This document shows, one piece after another, positions 35,343 through 43,505 of a DNA stretch of 64,000 nt. Below the pieces are notes generated by a model. The model did no database searches. It was not told the origin of the DNA and was given only the letters and a program-made list of their open reading frames with translations. Position 1 is the stretch's first letter, and every line of letters starts with the position of its first letter. The position numbers and the translations under genes are program-made. The DNA comes from Aegicerativicinus sediminis (GTDB lineage Bacteria > Bacteroidota > Bacteroidia > Flavobacteriales > Flavobacteriaceae): the NCBI RefSeq assembly GCF_015476115.1, contig NZ_CP064295.1, positions 986,001 to 1,050,000 on the forward strand, in the 5' to 3' direction.

Positions 35343-35546
35343 GCCAACGTATGGATAAACGCACAATTGCGTTTATTTCTTTTATGTCGTCAAGACAAAT
35401 CTAATGGATTTAGGATTGATTTGAAACTGGAAGTTGCCATTTGTAGAATGGTATAGTGTTTAAACTAAATGTGGCATAAAATTTTCCAATCGTACAATTA
35501 TAAAAAAGGGATTAGCGCGAACAGCAATTAACTTATACCAAGTTGC
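35343..35546 (-). repeat. Palindromic site D, longer and more diverged
   Basis: Left arm GCCAACGTATGGATAAACGC starting at 35343, then ACAATTGC. Right arm GCAATTAACTTATACCAAGT starting at 35524, then TGC. The ends, TGG/CCA, ATAA/TTAT and AATTGC/GCAATT, can pair. The interior is about 150 bp, with extra ATGCCA-like fragments (GTTGCCAT near 35433, GTGGCAT near 35471), so it may be two fused or decayed sites. It borders the array on the tRNA side. Confidence 0.45.
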
Positions 35547-35609
35547 TTTTTTAAGAGGAGTCAAAAAAAATAAAAAAACAAGCAGGAATGGGCAAATAAT
35601 GTTCCAAAT

Positions 35610-35654
35610 AATAAATAAAAAACCTTAACATATTGCATTTCAATAGTTAAGGTT
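35610..35654 (-). terminator. Intrinsic terminator of tRNA-Ala
   Basis: On the minus strand AACCTTAAC (complement of 35646-35654) and GTTAAGGTT (complement of 35621-35629) form a 9-bp stem with a 16-nt loop, followed by a T-rich run. It lies 10 bp beyond the tRNA 3' end and separates the tRNA from the cassette-like array. Confidence 0.8.
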
Positions 35655-35663
35655 TCATTTATG

Positions 35664-35737
35664 TGGAGCATATCGGAGTCGAACCGATGACCTCTACGCT
35701 GCCAGCGTAGCGCTCTAGCCAGCTGAGCTAATGCCCC
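35664..35737 (-). tRNA. tRNA-Ala (anticodon GGC)
   Basis: 74 nt. Acceptor stem GGGGCAT/ATGCTCC with one G-U pair and discriminator A73. D-arm TAGCTCAGCTGGCTAGAGC. Anticodon arm CTACG-CTGGCAG-CGTAG with GGC at the anticodon. T-arm with GGTTCGACTCC. CCA is not encoded. Its first base directly follows the stop codon of the universal stress protein gene, and a strong terminator follows. Confidence 0.97.
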
Positions 35738-36535
35738 TTATCGCAATCCACTCAACACCAAAACCGGCATTGATGAGGAATGAAAATCCTTTTTAAGGAT
35801 GGTATTCTTTTCCCAAAGTTTAGTAAAGAATCCTCTTTTCCTCCTTACCACACACAATAGGTCGGGTTGAATCTCTCTATGATACTCAAGTACCGCCTGA
35901 AATGTGGTAGGAATTTCAACCTTTGTAGTGTCAGAAACCATTGCCTTCCAATCATCATTTAGGTCAAAATCTCCCTCTTCATAGTAGGACGTTTTTACCA
36001 ATAACATGGACACTACCGCGCTAAACTTTTTCTGAATCTGTTGAAGCGGAGTAAGCACACCTTCTTTGGTAATGGTTGCCCTTTTCAAGGCCACTAAAAT
36101 AGTATTAATAGGTTTAAATGTAAAGTTTTCAGGAACAATTAATAATGGTATATCTGTTTGCTTTACAATTTTTCCTGAGGTTGGTCCGAGGTATAGATGT
36201 TCCTTTACAGAATTGGTGCGAGGTTCTAAAATCATAAGATCAATCTCCCACGTTTTGCAGATTAATTCTAAGGTATCAACCAGTTTTCCTTTAAAGGATT
36301 TTATAATAATGTCTACCCCTTTATTGTCGACCTTGGCAACATGTTCTTTTAGAAAGTTTAGACTCTCGCGTTCAAGTATTGGCCCGACCTTTTTTATGGT
36401 ACCGGCTTTGGTGTAAACATTATATATTTGCACCACATAGACCTTGGCTCCAAACATAGCAGCAAAATCCACTGCATACTGTAAATGATTTACTGCATTT
36501 TTTGATGAACCAACCGGAACTAAAATACTTTTCAT
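35738..36535 (-). CDS. Universal stress protein (UspA family)
   Basis: 265 aa with the first Usp domain at residues about 1-140 (MKSILVPVGSSKNAVNHLQY, then DLMILEPRTNSVKEHLYLGP and TSGKIVKQTDIPLLIVPENF). A shorter, degenerate second domain (NTILVALKRATITKEGVLTP) runs to the end. The G-2X-G-9X-G-type ATP site is recognisable only in part, in the first domain (LGPTSGKIVKQT). It is cytoplasmic and probably induced by stress. The TAA stop is followed without a gap by tRNA-Ala, so one transcript may carry both. Confidence 0.8.
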   Translation of the reverse strand: MKSILVPVGSSKNAVNHLQYAVDFAAMFGAKVYVVQIYNVYTKAGTIKKVGPILERESLNFLKEHVAKVDNKGVDIIIKSFKGKLVDTLELICKTWEIDLMILEPRTNSVKEHLYLGPTSGKIVKQTDIPLLIVPENFTFKPINTILVALKRATITKEGVLTPLQQIQKKFSAVVSMLLVKTSYYEEGDFDLNDDWKAMVSDTTKVEIPTTFQAVLEYHREIQPDLLCVVRRKRGFFTKLWEKNTILKKDFHSSSMPVLVLSGLR

Positions 36536-36584
36536 GAAGGATTTACTTCGAACTTATTAATGTGCTGCAAAAATACATATTAAA

Positions 36585-37085
36585 ATGATTCGCAAAGGAA
36601 GTTACAATGATTTAAATGATATAGTGGACCTAGTTACCGCTTGCCGAATTAAAATGGAAGAGCAGAATATTTACCAATGGAATCATACCTATCCCCTTGC
36701 AAAAGATTTTGAAAAGGACATCAGTAAAGGAGAACTAATTGTAAAAGAAAGCGGCGGGGAAGTTATCGGCTGTGTTGTACTCTCTTTGGAAATGGACGAG
36801 TTTTATAAAAACGTGAGTTGGAAAGACAGTAACCATAAAGCCCTTTATGTTCACCGACTCGCGGTTCTGCCTAAATTTCAAGGACAAGGCATAGCCAGGG
36901 AATTGATGGACTTTGCAGAAGATTATGCTTTAAAAAATAACATTCAATCTGTTAGACTTGACACATTTTCCCAAAACACAAGGAATCAGAAATTTTATTT
37001 AAACAGGGGGTATAAACAATTAGAATCGATTTATTTTCCTCACCAAAGTGAATTTCCTTTTTATTGTTATGAATTGGTTCTATGA
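36585..37085 (+). CDS. GNAT-family N-acetyltransferase
   Basis: 166 aa. HRLAVLPKFQGQGIARELMD near residue 90 is the acetyl-CoA binding motif A (V-x-P-x-x-Q-G-x-G), and IQSVRLDTFSQNTRNQKFYL is motif B, with GYKQLESIYFPH at the end. The substrate is unknown. Its stop overlaps the MATE gene start by 4 bp, so the two are probably co-translated, and a role in modifying an exported compound is possible. Confidence 0.85.
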   Translation: MIRKGSYNDLNDIVDLVTACRIKMEEQNIYQWNHTYPLAKDFEKDISKGELIVKESGGEVIGCVVLSLEMDEFYKNVSWKDSNHKALYVHRLAVLPKFQGQGIARELMDFAEDYALKNNIQSVRLDTFSQNTRNQKFYLNRGYKQLESIYFPHQSEFPFYCYELVL

Positions 37086-38419
37086 AATCAGAGTTGTCCT
37101 TTAAAGCAATAAACAAGTTGGCAATACCTGCTCTCATATCCGGAATTTCAGAACCTATTCTATCACTAACAGATACAGCAATTATCGGGAATATAGATAC
37201 CAATGCCACAGAATCCCTTGCAGCTGTTGGTATAGTCGGCACATTCCTATCAATGCTTATCTGGGTATTTGGTCAAACCCGTAGTGCCATTTCATCTATA
37301 ATATCGCAACACTTAGGAGCAGGGAAACTTGAAAGGGTGGAAAATTTGCCAGCCCAAGCAATTCTAATAATAACTTCACTCAGCTTTTTAATAATTCTAA
37401 TTACCTATCCGTTTGCGCAGGAGATATTCAAATTGTACAATGCTGACAATCTAATTCTGGAATATTCAATAGACTACTATAGAATTAGGGTATTCGGATT
37501 ACCATTTACGCTGTTCACCATTACTGTTTTTGGTGCCTTTAGGGGATTGCAAAACACCTTCCACCCAATGATTATTGCAATTGTGGGTGCCTTAACAAAC
37601 GTGATTTTAGATTTTATTTTGGTGTTTGGCCTATCAGACCTTATCCCTGCATTAGGTTTAAAAGGTGCTGCATACGCTAGTGTTGCTGCACAAGTACTAA
37701 TGGCTATTATTTCTGCCATTTACATTGTACGAAAAACCTCTATCCCGTTGATGGTAAAATTACCATGGAATGAAAAAATTCCTGATTTCCTTTTAATGAT
37801 TGCTAATCTATTCGTACGAACTGTTGCACTAAATGTTACCTTATATTTTGCAAGTTCTTTTGCGACTAAATATGGGAAAGAATACATTGCCGCATACACA
37901 ATTGCAATTAATTTGTGGTTTTTTGGGGCATTCTTAATCGATGGTTTTGCAAGCGCTGGTAATATTATGTCCGGAAAACTTTTAGGTGCAAAACGTTATA
38001 AGGAAATGATTTTGCTAAGTAACCGTTTGATTATTTATGGCATTATTGCGGGGGCTATACTTTCAATATCTGGGTTAATCCTTTATAATGAAATTCCCAC
38101 AATTTTTACCCAAGATCAATCAGTAATTCAACAATTTAAGAATGTCTTTTGGCTAGTGCTGCTAATGCAACCCTTTTGTGCCGTTGCATTTATTTTTGAC
38201 GGTATTTTCAAAGGTTTAGGCAAAATGAAATATCTTAGAAATCTCCTTCTGATTTCAACATTTCTTGTTTTTCTACCTATCCTTCTTTTATTGGACCATT
38301 GGCAATTACAACTGAAGGCAATTTTTGTTGCAATTACATTTTGGGTAATCGCAAGGGGAATTCCATTGGTTATTAAATTTAGAAGTCTTTATTTACCTTT
38401 GGCAAAATCACAACCTTAA
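37082..38419 (+). CDS. MATE-family multidrug/metabolite exporter
   Basis: 445 aa, twelve predicted membrane helices in two sets of six. ISGISEPILSLTDTAIIGNI near residue 14 is typical of the DinF/NorM-type start, and GFASAGNIMSGKLLGAKRYK near 285 is the counterpart in the second half. It should use a sodium or proton gradient to export cations. It overlaps the acetyltransferase gene by 4 bp. Confidence 0.9.
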   Translation: MKSELSFKAINKLAIPALISGISEPILSLTDTAIIGNIDTNATESLAAVGIVGTFLSMLIWVFGQTRSAISSIISQHLGAGKLERVENLPAQAILIITSLSFLIILITYPFAQEIFKLYNADNLILEYSIDYYRIRVFGLPFTLFTITVFGAFRGLQNTFHPMIIAIVGALTNVILDFILVFGLSDLIPALGLKGAAYASVAAQVLMAIISAIYIVRKTSIPLMVKLPWNEKIPDFLLMIANLFVRTVALNVTLYFASSFATKYGKEYIAAYTIAINLWFFGAFLIDGFASAGNIMSGKLLGAKRYKEMILLSNRLIIYGIIAGAILSISGLILYNEIPTIFTQDQSVIQQFKNVFWLVLLMQPFCAVAFIFDGIFKGLGKMKYLRNLLLISTFLVFLPILLLLDHWQLQLKAIFVAITFWVIARGIPLVIKFRSLYLPLAKSQP

Positions 38420-38423
38420 ACTT

Positions 38424-38522
38424 ATGGAGTTCTCAGAATTTCTTGGCGGCAACGGACTATTCTTAATATTAGGAATAGTATTAATAATTATTTATTTCTA
38501 CAATCGTTATAAACGCCGTTAG
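38424..38522 (+). CDS. Very small membrane protein, 32 aa
   Basis: ATG 38424 to TAG at 38520-38522, 4 bp after the MATE stop. One hydrophobic helix (LFLILGIVLIIIYFYN) ends in a positive tail (RYKRR), a classic N-out single-span pattern. It could assist or regulate the MATE exporter, as small proteins do for other pumps, but this is inference. It converges on the oxygenase gene. Confidence 0.45.
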   Translation: MEFSEFLGGNGLFLILGIVLIIIYFYNRYKRR

Positions 38523-38523
38523 C

Positions 38524-39171
38524 CTATCTCGTTTTTAACCATCCTGTTATACTCAAGCGTTTGTCACTGATTACAGGGCGTACTTCATGTTCAATTTCTT
38601 GACTTTTAAAAATCACCATCCTGCCAGGCAATGGGAGAACTGATTTCTCGTATTCAACACCTTCTTTATTTTGAAGATAAAGCACCAATTCACCACCATT
38701 TTCCTTTTGCCAAGATTCATCGTTAAGATAACAAACGACCGATAGTTTTCTTCTATCGTCATTTACAAAAGTATCAATGTGCCTTTTGTAAAAAGTTCCT
38801 GGAGGATAGAGAGCATAATGAAATTCCTTTTGAAGAATCCCCAGGAAACAGGTCTTGTTAAGATATGTAGTTAGATCGTTTATTTTGCTATAGAATAATT
38901 TTCCGGCTTCAGACAACTCCTGCTCATCCATCCAAAGAATAAAATCACCCCTAATCGATTTTGCAATAGTCTCATTTACAAAATTTCCTATAGCAGCTTT
39001 CTTAAATGCATCTTCTTCAAATTTTTGAACGAGGGTCTTTCTCAATTGTTCAACCTCGTATGCATCGAAAAAATTATCAATTATAGAATATCCATTAGAA
39101 CCGAGATCGCCAATGATCTTCTCGTACAGTGGATTCAGTTCAAAGTCCAGCTGCTCAAACAATTCCTCCAT
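38524..39171 (-). CDS. Prolyl-4-hydroxylase-like 2-oxoglutarate/Fe(II) oxygenase
   Basis: 215 aa. The iron triad can be read as His131-Ile-Asp133 (YKRHIDTF) and His195 (QEIEHEVRPV). Arg205 in DKRLSITGW binds 2-oxoglutarate. LSVVCYLNDESW, then GGELVLYL, is the usual double-stranded beta-helix. Cytoplasmic; the substrate, possibly a protein proline or a small molecule, is unknown. It is transcribed away from queD, with 84 bp between the starts. Confidence 0.85.
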   Translation of the reverse strand: MEELFEQLDFELNPLYEKIIGDLGSNGYSIIDNFFDAYEVEQLRKTLVQKFEEDAFKKAAIGNFVNETIAKSIRGDFILWMDEQELSEAGKLFYSKINDLTTYLNKTCFLGILQKEFHYALYPPGTFYKRHIDTFVNDDRRKLSVVCYLNDESWQKENGGELVLYLQNKEGVEYEKSVLPLPGRMVIFKSQEIEHEVRPVISDKRLSITGWLKTR

Positions 39172-39230
39172 TCAGAAATTAAAAAAGTGCGCTAAAGTAA
39201 TTGAAAAAACAATTGCTTTTACAAAATCAA

Positions 39231-39238
39231 TACCTTTG
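39231..39238 (+). promoter_or_regulatory. Minus-7 promoter element of queD
   Basis: TACCTTTG fits TAnnTTTG exactly. No TTG at the normal distance was found (nearest at 15 and 27 bp). A transcript start near 39245 would exclude the GTG start at 39238 and supports the ATG at 39256. Confidence 0.45.
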
Positions 39239-39255
39239 TGGTGAAAATTTTGAAG

Positions 39256-39708
39256 ATGAGTAGAATAAGGATTACCAAGCAATTTTCGTTCGAGACAGGA
39301 CACGCTCTATATGGGTATGATGGAAAATGCAGAAATGTTCATGGCCACAGTTATAAACTTTCCGTAACGGTCATAGGCAATCCCAATAAAGACAGTGGTC
39401 ATGTCAAATATGGCATGGTCATAGATTTTACAGATTTAAAAAAACTTGTAAAAGAGGAGATTGTTGATATTTTCGACCACGCCACAGTATTCAATAAAAA
39501 TACACCCCATATTGAGCTTGCGAAGGAGCTTGGAGACCGGGGACACAATATCCTTTTGGTGGATTACCAACCTACAAGCGAAATGATGATTATTGATTTC
39601 GCTGAAAAAATTAAACGACGCTTACCACAACACATTAAGCTTCACTCCCTAAAATTGCAAGAAACAGATACATCTTATGCCGAGTGGTTTGCCTCAGATA
39701 ATTCTTAG
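39256..39708 (+). CDS. queD: 6-carboxytetrahydropterin synthase (QueD/PTPS family)
   Basis: 150 aa from ATG 39256. The zinc ligands are His16 (ETGHALYG), His29 and His31 (NVHGHSYKL), and Cys25 (DGKCRN) is the catalytic residue seen in this family. DFTDLKKLVKEEIVDIFDHA carries the second catalytic His region. It makes 6-carboxy-5,6,7,8-tetrahydropterin from 7,8-dihydroneopterin triphosphate for queuosine. It is followed 9 bp later by the lpxH-like gene. Confidence 0.9.
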   Translation: MSRIRITKQFSFETGHALYGYDGKCRNVHGHSYKLSVTVIGNPNKDSGHVKYGMVIDFTDLKKLVKEEIVDIFDHATVFNKNTPHIELAKELGDRGHNILLVDYQPTSEMMIIDFAEKIKRRLPQHIKLHSLKLQETDTSYAEWFASDNS

Positions 39709-39717
39709 AATTTATTG

Positions 39718-40506
39718 ATGAATACAATTAAACACGAAATTATTAGATTGGCTGAGGGCAAGAAAGTGTATTTCGCTTCAGACAATCATTTGGGCGCACC
39801 AAACAAAGAAGAAAGTGCCAAACGAGAGCGTGTTTTTGTATCATGGTTAGACGAAATTAAAGCTGATGCTCAAGTAATATTCCTGTTAGGTGATTTATTC
39901 GACTTTTGGTTTGAATATCAAAAAGTTGTTCCTAAAGGCTTCACTAGAACTCTTGGCAAGTTAGCGGAACTATCAGATAATGGCATCGAGATATATTACT
40001 TTGTTGGCAATCACGATTTATGGATGAATGGTTATTTTGAAGAAGAACTGGGAATTACGGTTTTCCATTCACCCCAAGATTTTCAAATTAATGAAACAAC
40101 TTTTTTCATTGGCCATGGGGATGGTTTAGGACCTGGGGATAAAGGTTATAAGCGCATGAAAAAAGTCTTCACAAATCCACTTTCTAAATGGATGTTCCGC
40201 TGGCTACACCCTGATTTGGGAGTTAAACTAGCCCAATACCTATCAGTAAAAAACAAACTCATCTCTGGCGAGGAGGATGTGCGTTTCTTGGGAGAGGAAA
40301 ATGAATGGTTGGTACAATACAGTAAGCGCAAATCTGAATCTAAAAAAAGAGACTATTTTATATTTGGTCACAGGCACCTTCCTCTTGAAATTGATATAAA
40401 CCCAACTTCAAAATATATAAATCTTGGAGATTGGATTAGTTATTACACGTTTGCAGTATTCAATGGAAATAGGCTGCAACTTAAAGACTACCATAAAAAG
40501 AAATGA
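39718..40506 (+). CDS. lpxH: UDP-2,3-diacylglucosamine diphosphatase (LpxH-like metallophosphatase)
   Basis: 262 aa from the ATG at 39718. Five metallophosphoesterase motifs are present: YFASDNHLG near 18-26, LLGDLFDFWFE, FVGNHDLWM, IGHGDGLGPGD and FGHRHLPLE. In E. coli LpxH the first motif is D-x-H with Leu; here it is D-N-H. It would split UDP-2,3-diacylglucosamine to lipid X in lipid A synthesis on the inner membrane. An LpxH2-type or other phosphatase role is possible. Confidence 0.8.
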   Translation: MNTIKHEIIRLAEGKKVYFASDNHLGAPNKEESAKRERVFVSWLDEIKADAQVIFLLGDLFDFWFEYQKVVPKGFTRTLGKLAELSDNGIEIYYFVGNHDLWMNGYFEEELGITVFHSPQDFQINETTFFIGHGDGLGPGDKGYKRMKKVFTNPLSKWMFRWLHPDLGVKLAQYLSVKNKLISGEEDVRFLGEENEWLVQYSKRKSESKKRDYFIFGHRHLPLEIDINPTSKYINLGDWISYYTFAVFNGNRLQLKDYHKKK

Positions 40507-40524
40507 GGAGGTAATAACCTCCCC
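40505..40524. terminator. GC-rich hairpin between convergent genes
   Basis: GGAGGT (40507-40512) and ACCTCC (40517-40522) with a 4-nt loop. It lies between the stop codons of the lpxH-like gene and the hexosaminidase gene, so it could stop either transcript. No long T-run, so the call is weak. Confidence 0.35.
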
Positions 40525-40532
40525 GCTTAAAA

Positions 40533-42215
40533 TTAGTCTTGAAATATATGCTTGGCGTAATTCACGCCCATTTTATCATATATGGTCCTAAGATGGGACG
40601 CTCTGTTTATAAAATCTTCGTAATCTTTATTTTCTAAAGGAGACCAAACACCTTCTGCCAAAGCTGCCATTCTTGGTAAAACCATGTAAGTAAGTTGATC
40701 TTCCGTAGGAATATATTCCGTCCACAAATTCCCTTGAGCACCTAAAATATATTGATGCTTATCACTTGCCAATTCATTAGGGGATGGATTGTATGAATAA
40801 ACTTTTTCAACAGGTAAGAATCCGCCTATAGAAAGTGGTTCATCTTCTTGATCCTCTTTATCCACCTGATAATAATCGAAATAACAATAACCTGTAGGCG
40901 TCATTATTACATCGTGATCTAGTTTAGCAGCTTCAATACCACCTTCTTCACCTCGCCAAGACATAACGGTTGCATTAGGAGCCAAACCTCCTTCCAAAAT
41001 TTCATCCCATCCTATTATTTGTTTTCCTTTTGAATTTAAATATTTTTCAATTCGTTGAACAAAGTAACTTTGTAATTCGTGCTCATCCTTAAGACCTTCA
41101 TCCTTCATGCGGTTCTGGCATTGAGGACAAATTTTCCAATGTTCTTTCGGGCATTCATCACCACCAATATGTATGTATTTTGAAGGAAATAATTCCACAA
41201 CCTCATCTAAAACACCTTCCAAAAATTCAAAAGTATTCTCTTTTCCCGCACAGTATACATCACTAAACACACCCCACGATTCTTGCACAACTTTGGGTGT
41301 ACCCGCGGCTTGAAGTTCTTTTCCTTTAATGGACATCAAATCATTAGGAACTACCGTAGGCTGTTCTGGGAAACAGCTCAATTCTGGATAAGCCGCAATT
41401 GCTGCGCCACTATGACCTGGCAATTCAATTTCAGGGATTACCTCAACGTGTTTTGTTTCGGCATAGGCAAGCACATCTCTTATCTCATCATGTGAATAAA
41501 AACCTCCATAAATCTCATTGGAATTCCCTTCTCCTGGATAATGCCCGATAATGGTTCCATTTCTAAAAGCAGCAACTTCGGCTAATTTTGGATATTTATT
41601 AATTTCTATTCGCCAGCCCTGATCTTCGGTAAGGTGCCAATGAAATTTGTTCATTTTGTGCAATGCGATTAAATCGATATATTTTTTAACCGCTTCAACA
41701 GGAAAAAAGTGTCGGGCAACATCTAAATGCATTCCTCGGTATGCAAATCTTGGTTGATCATCAATTTTAACCGCTGGTACATAATAACCGACATTAGAAG
41801 AGTCTTTAGGCTGAACCAATTGTTGCAAGGACTGAATTCCATAAAAGACACCAGCAGCATCTGCTCCTGCAACAGTAATATTATCAAAAGTAACATCCAA
41901 TGTGTAAGCTTCAGAAACAGATAAACTATCTGATAACCCCAAATAAATATTACCTCCCTCGTCACCGGTTGATATGGAGATTGAGGCATTGGTATAACCT
42001 GACAAAACTTCTTTTAGAAAATCGGCTTCATTAGCTAAATCCTCAGAATAAGAAATTTTTATTTCGTTGTCCAGATCAAACCTGCCATCCTTCATCATCA
42101 ATTCTTGTGGCTGAGGAATAATTTGATAACTAGCTTCATTGTTTTTAAATTCTTGATTTGGATTTTTACAAGCGGTAATTAAAGCAATAATTAGTAAAAA
42201 GGGTGTTAGTTTCAT
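40533..42215 (-). CDS. Beta-N-acetylhexosaminidase (GH20), lipoprotein
   Basis: 560 aa. A lipobox (ALITAC, Cys16) makes it an outer- or periplasmic-membrane lipoprotein. Residues about 30-145 are the GH20b N-terminal domain, and the TIM barrel follows: GMHLDVARHFF, KFHWHLTEDQGWRIEI, then HIGGDECPKEHW with the catalytic pair Asp353-Glu354. MSWRGEEGG and GAQGNLWTEYI complete the substrate pocket. It should release terminal N-acetylhexosamine from chitin fragments, peptidoglycan or glycoproteins. It is 24 bp downstream of the MFS gene. Confidence 0.92.
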   Translation of the reverse strand: MKLTPFLLIIALITACKNPNQEFKNNEASYQIIPQPQELMMKDGRFDLDNEIKISYSEDLANEADFLKEVLSGYTNASISISTGDEGGNIYLGLSDSLSVSEAYTLDVTFDNITVAGADAAGVFYGIQSLQQLVQPKDSSNVGYYVPAVKIDDQPRFAYRGMHLDVARHFFPVEAVKKYIDLIALHKMNKFHWHLTEDQGWRIEINKYPKLAEVAAFRNGTIIGHYPGEGNSNEIYGGFYSHDEIRDVLAYAETKHVEVIPEIELPGHSGAAIAAYPELSCFPEQPTVVPNDLMSIKGKELQAAGTPKVVQESWGVFSDVYCAGKENTFEFLEGVLDEVVELFPSKYIHIGGDECPKEHWKICPQCQNRMKDEGLKDEHELQSYFVQRIEKYLNSKGKQIIGWDEILEGGLAPNATVMSWRGEEGGIEAAKLDHDVIMTPTGYCYFDYYQVDKEDQEDEPLSIGGFLPVEKVYSYNPSPNELASDKHQYILGAQGNLWTEYIPTEDQLTYMVLPRMAALAEGVWSPLENKDYEDFINRASHLRTIYDKMGVNYAKHIFQD

Positions 42216-42239
42216 TTATTATAAGGGTTGTTTATTAGT

Positions 42240-43505
42240 TTAACTGTTCTCATGCTCCTGCATATCTTTTGTTAGGTCTAGTTTCCTGAATGAAGGTAAT
42301 GCAAATCCGGTAGTAACTACCGTGACTAATGTCATACAACCTCCAAAGACTACTGCCGTTACTGTGCCCATTAACTTAGCTGTTAGCCCACTTTCAAATG
42401 CGCCTAATTCATTTGAGGATCCTACAAATATAGAATTTACAGAGGCTACACGGCCACGCATATGGTCTGGAGTTTTTAATTGTAATATAGTCTGACGTAT
42501 AACCATAGAAATACCGTCTGTTACTCCACTGAAAAACAGCGCAATAACAGAAAACCAAAAAATTGTCGATAAACCGAATCCGATTATAAAAAGTCCAAAA
42601 CCAAAAATGGCTATCAACAATTTCATCCCTGCATTTTTTGTAAGTGGCATGTAGGCTGAAGCCAACATGGTAATTGAAGCCCCAACCGCTGGGGCAGCTC
42701 TTAGGATTCCAAATCCTTCGGAACCTACCTTTAAGATATCCTGTGCAAATACGGGTAATAGAGCAACTGCACCTCCAAACAAGACGGCAATCATATCCAA
42801 CGTTATAGCTCCTAAAATTGCTTTGGTTTTATAAACATATTTAAGTCCTTCCTTAAGACTTTGAACCACCGGCTCCCCAATCTTGGGATTCAAAATTGGT
42901 TTTTTTGGGATTCGAAGGAGAATGAAAAATGATAAAACTACTAACCCAAAAATGAGACTTAAAGACCAGTGAACACCTATCCAGTTAATACAAAAACCAG
43001 CAAATGCCGGCCCGAAAACTGAAGCTATCTGCCAAGTAGAACTACTCCAGGTTGCCGCATTGGGATATACTTTTTTGGGAACAATAAGAGCAACTAATGA
43101 GAATATCGTTGGCCCAAAAAATGAACGTAAAAAACCTCCAAAAAACACCAATGCATAAATACAATATAAGATTGTGTTTTGAGACCAACCACTTACAACC
43201 CTTGGCCACGTTAATAAGAACAATCCCAAACTAATTAGGGAGAAAGCAGCTATACATTTTGCCAATAGATTCCTTTTTTCCTTTTGATCGACTATATGCC
43301 CGGCAAACAGAGCCATTGAAACAGCAGGAATGATTTCCATTAATCCTATTAAACCAAGGGAAAAAGGATCTTTGGTAAGACTATAAACCTCCCACTCTAT
43401 TACAATAAATTGCATGGTCCATCCGAACACTAAAACAAAACGAACCAACAAAAATGTATTGAATTCTCGGTACCGAAGAGCGGCGTAAGGATCTGACTTA
43501 CTCAT
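42240..43505 (-). CDS. MFS transporter
   Basis: 421 aa, about twelve membrane helices. GLIGLMEIIPAVSMALFAGH followed by IVDQKEKRN is the MFS motif A-type loop between helices 2 and 3. It resembles the EntS/enterobactin-exporter type (TMQFIVIEWEVYSLTKDPFS at the N-terminus). Substrate unknown. It overlaps recJ by 8 bp and precedes the hexosaminidase, so uptake or export of a sugar or siderophore cannot be told from context. Confidence 0.85.
   Translation of the reverse strand: MSKSDPYAALRYREFNTFLLVRFVLVFGWTMQFIVIEWEVYSLTKDPFSLGLIGLMEIIPAVSMALFAGHIVDQKEKRNLLAKCIAAFSLISLGLFLLTWPRVVSGWSQNTILYCIYALVFFGGFLRSFFGPTIFSLVALIVPKKVYPNAATWSSSTWQIASVFGPAFAGFCINWIGVHWSLSLIFGLVVLSFFILLRIPKKPILNPKIGEPVVQSLKEGLKYVYKTKAILGAITLDMIAVLFGGAVALLPVFAQDILKVGSEGFGILRAAPAVGASITMLASAYMPLTKNAGMKLLIAIFGFGLFIIGFGLSTIFWFSVIALFFSGVTDGISMVIRQTILQLKTPDHMRGRVASVNSIFVGSSNELGAFESGLTAKLMGTVTAVVFGGCMTLVTVVTTGFALPSFRKLDLTKDMQEHENS

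Noticed and set aside
33172-35546. Reading the palindromes as ordinary rho-independent terminators
   Set aside because: They are far longer than terminators (about 125-205 bp), lack a T-run at the end, and have matching outer blocks with a fixed asymmetric spacer. Terminator activity of the inner hairpins is still possible.
33172-35546. Classical integron attC sites
   Set aside because: The outer blocks contain AAC and GTT but not the full RYYYAAC/GTTRRRY core, and no integrase gene was found in the window; the sites were therefore called attC-like only.
35664-35737. Genomic island inserted at tRNA-Ala by a phage-type integrase
   Set aside because: No direct repeat of the tRNA 3' end was found on the far side of the array, and no integrase gene is visible.
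39238-39255. GTG start for queD
   Set aside because: The predicted promoter element ends at 39238, so the GTG would be upstream of the transcript start; the ATG at 39256 begins at the conserved domain.
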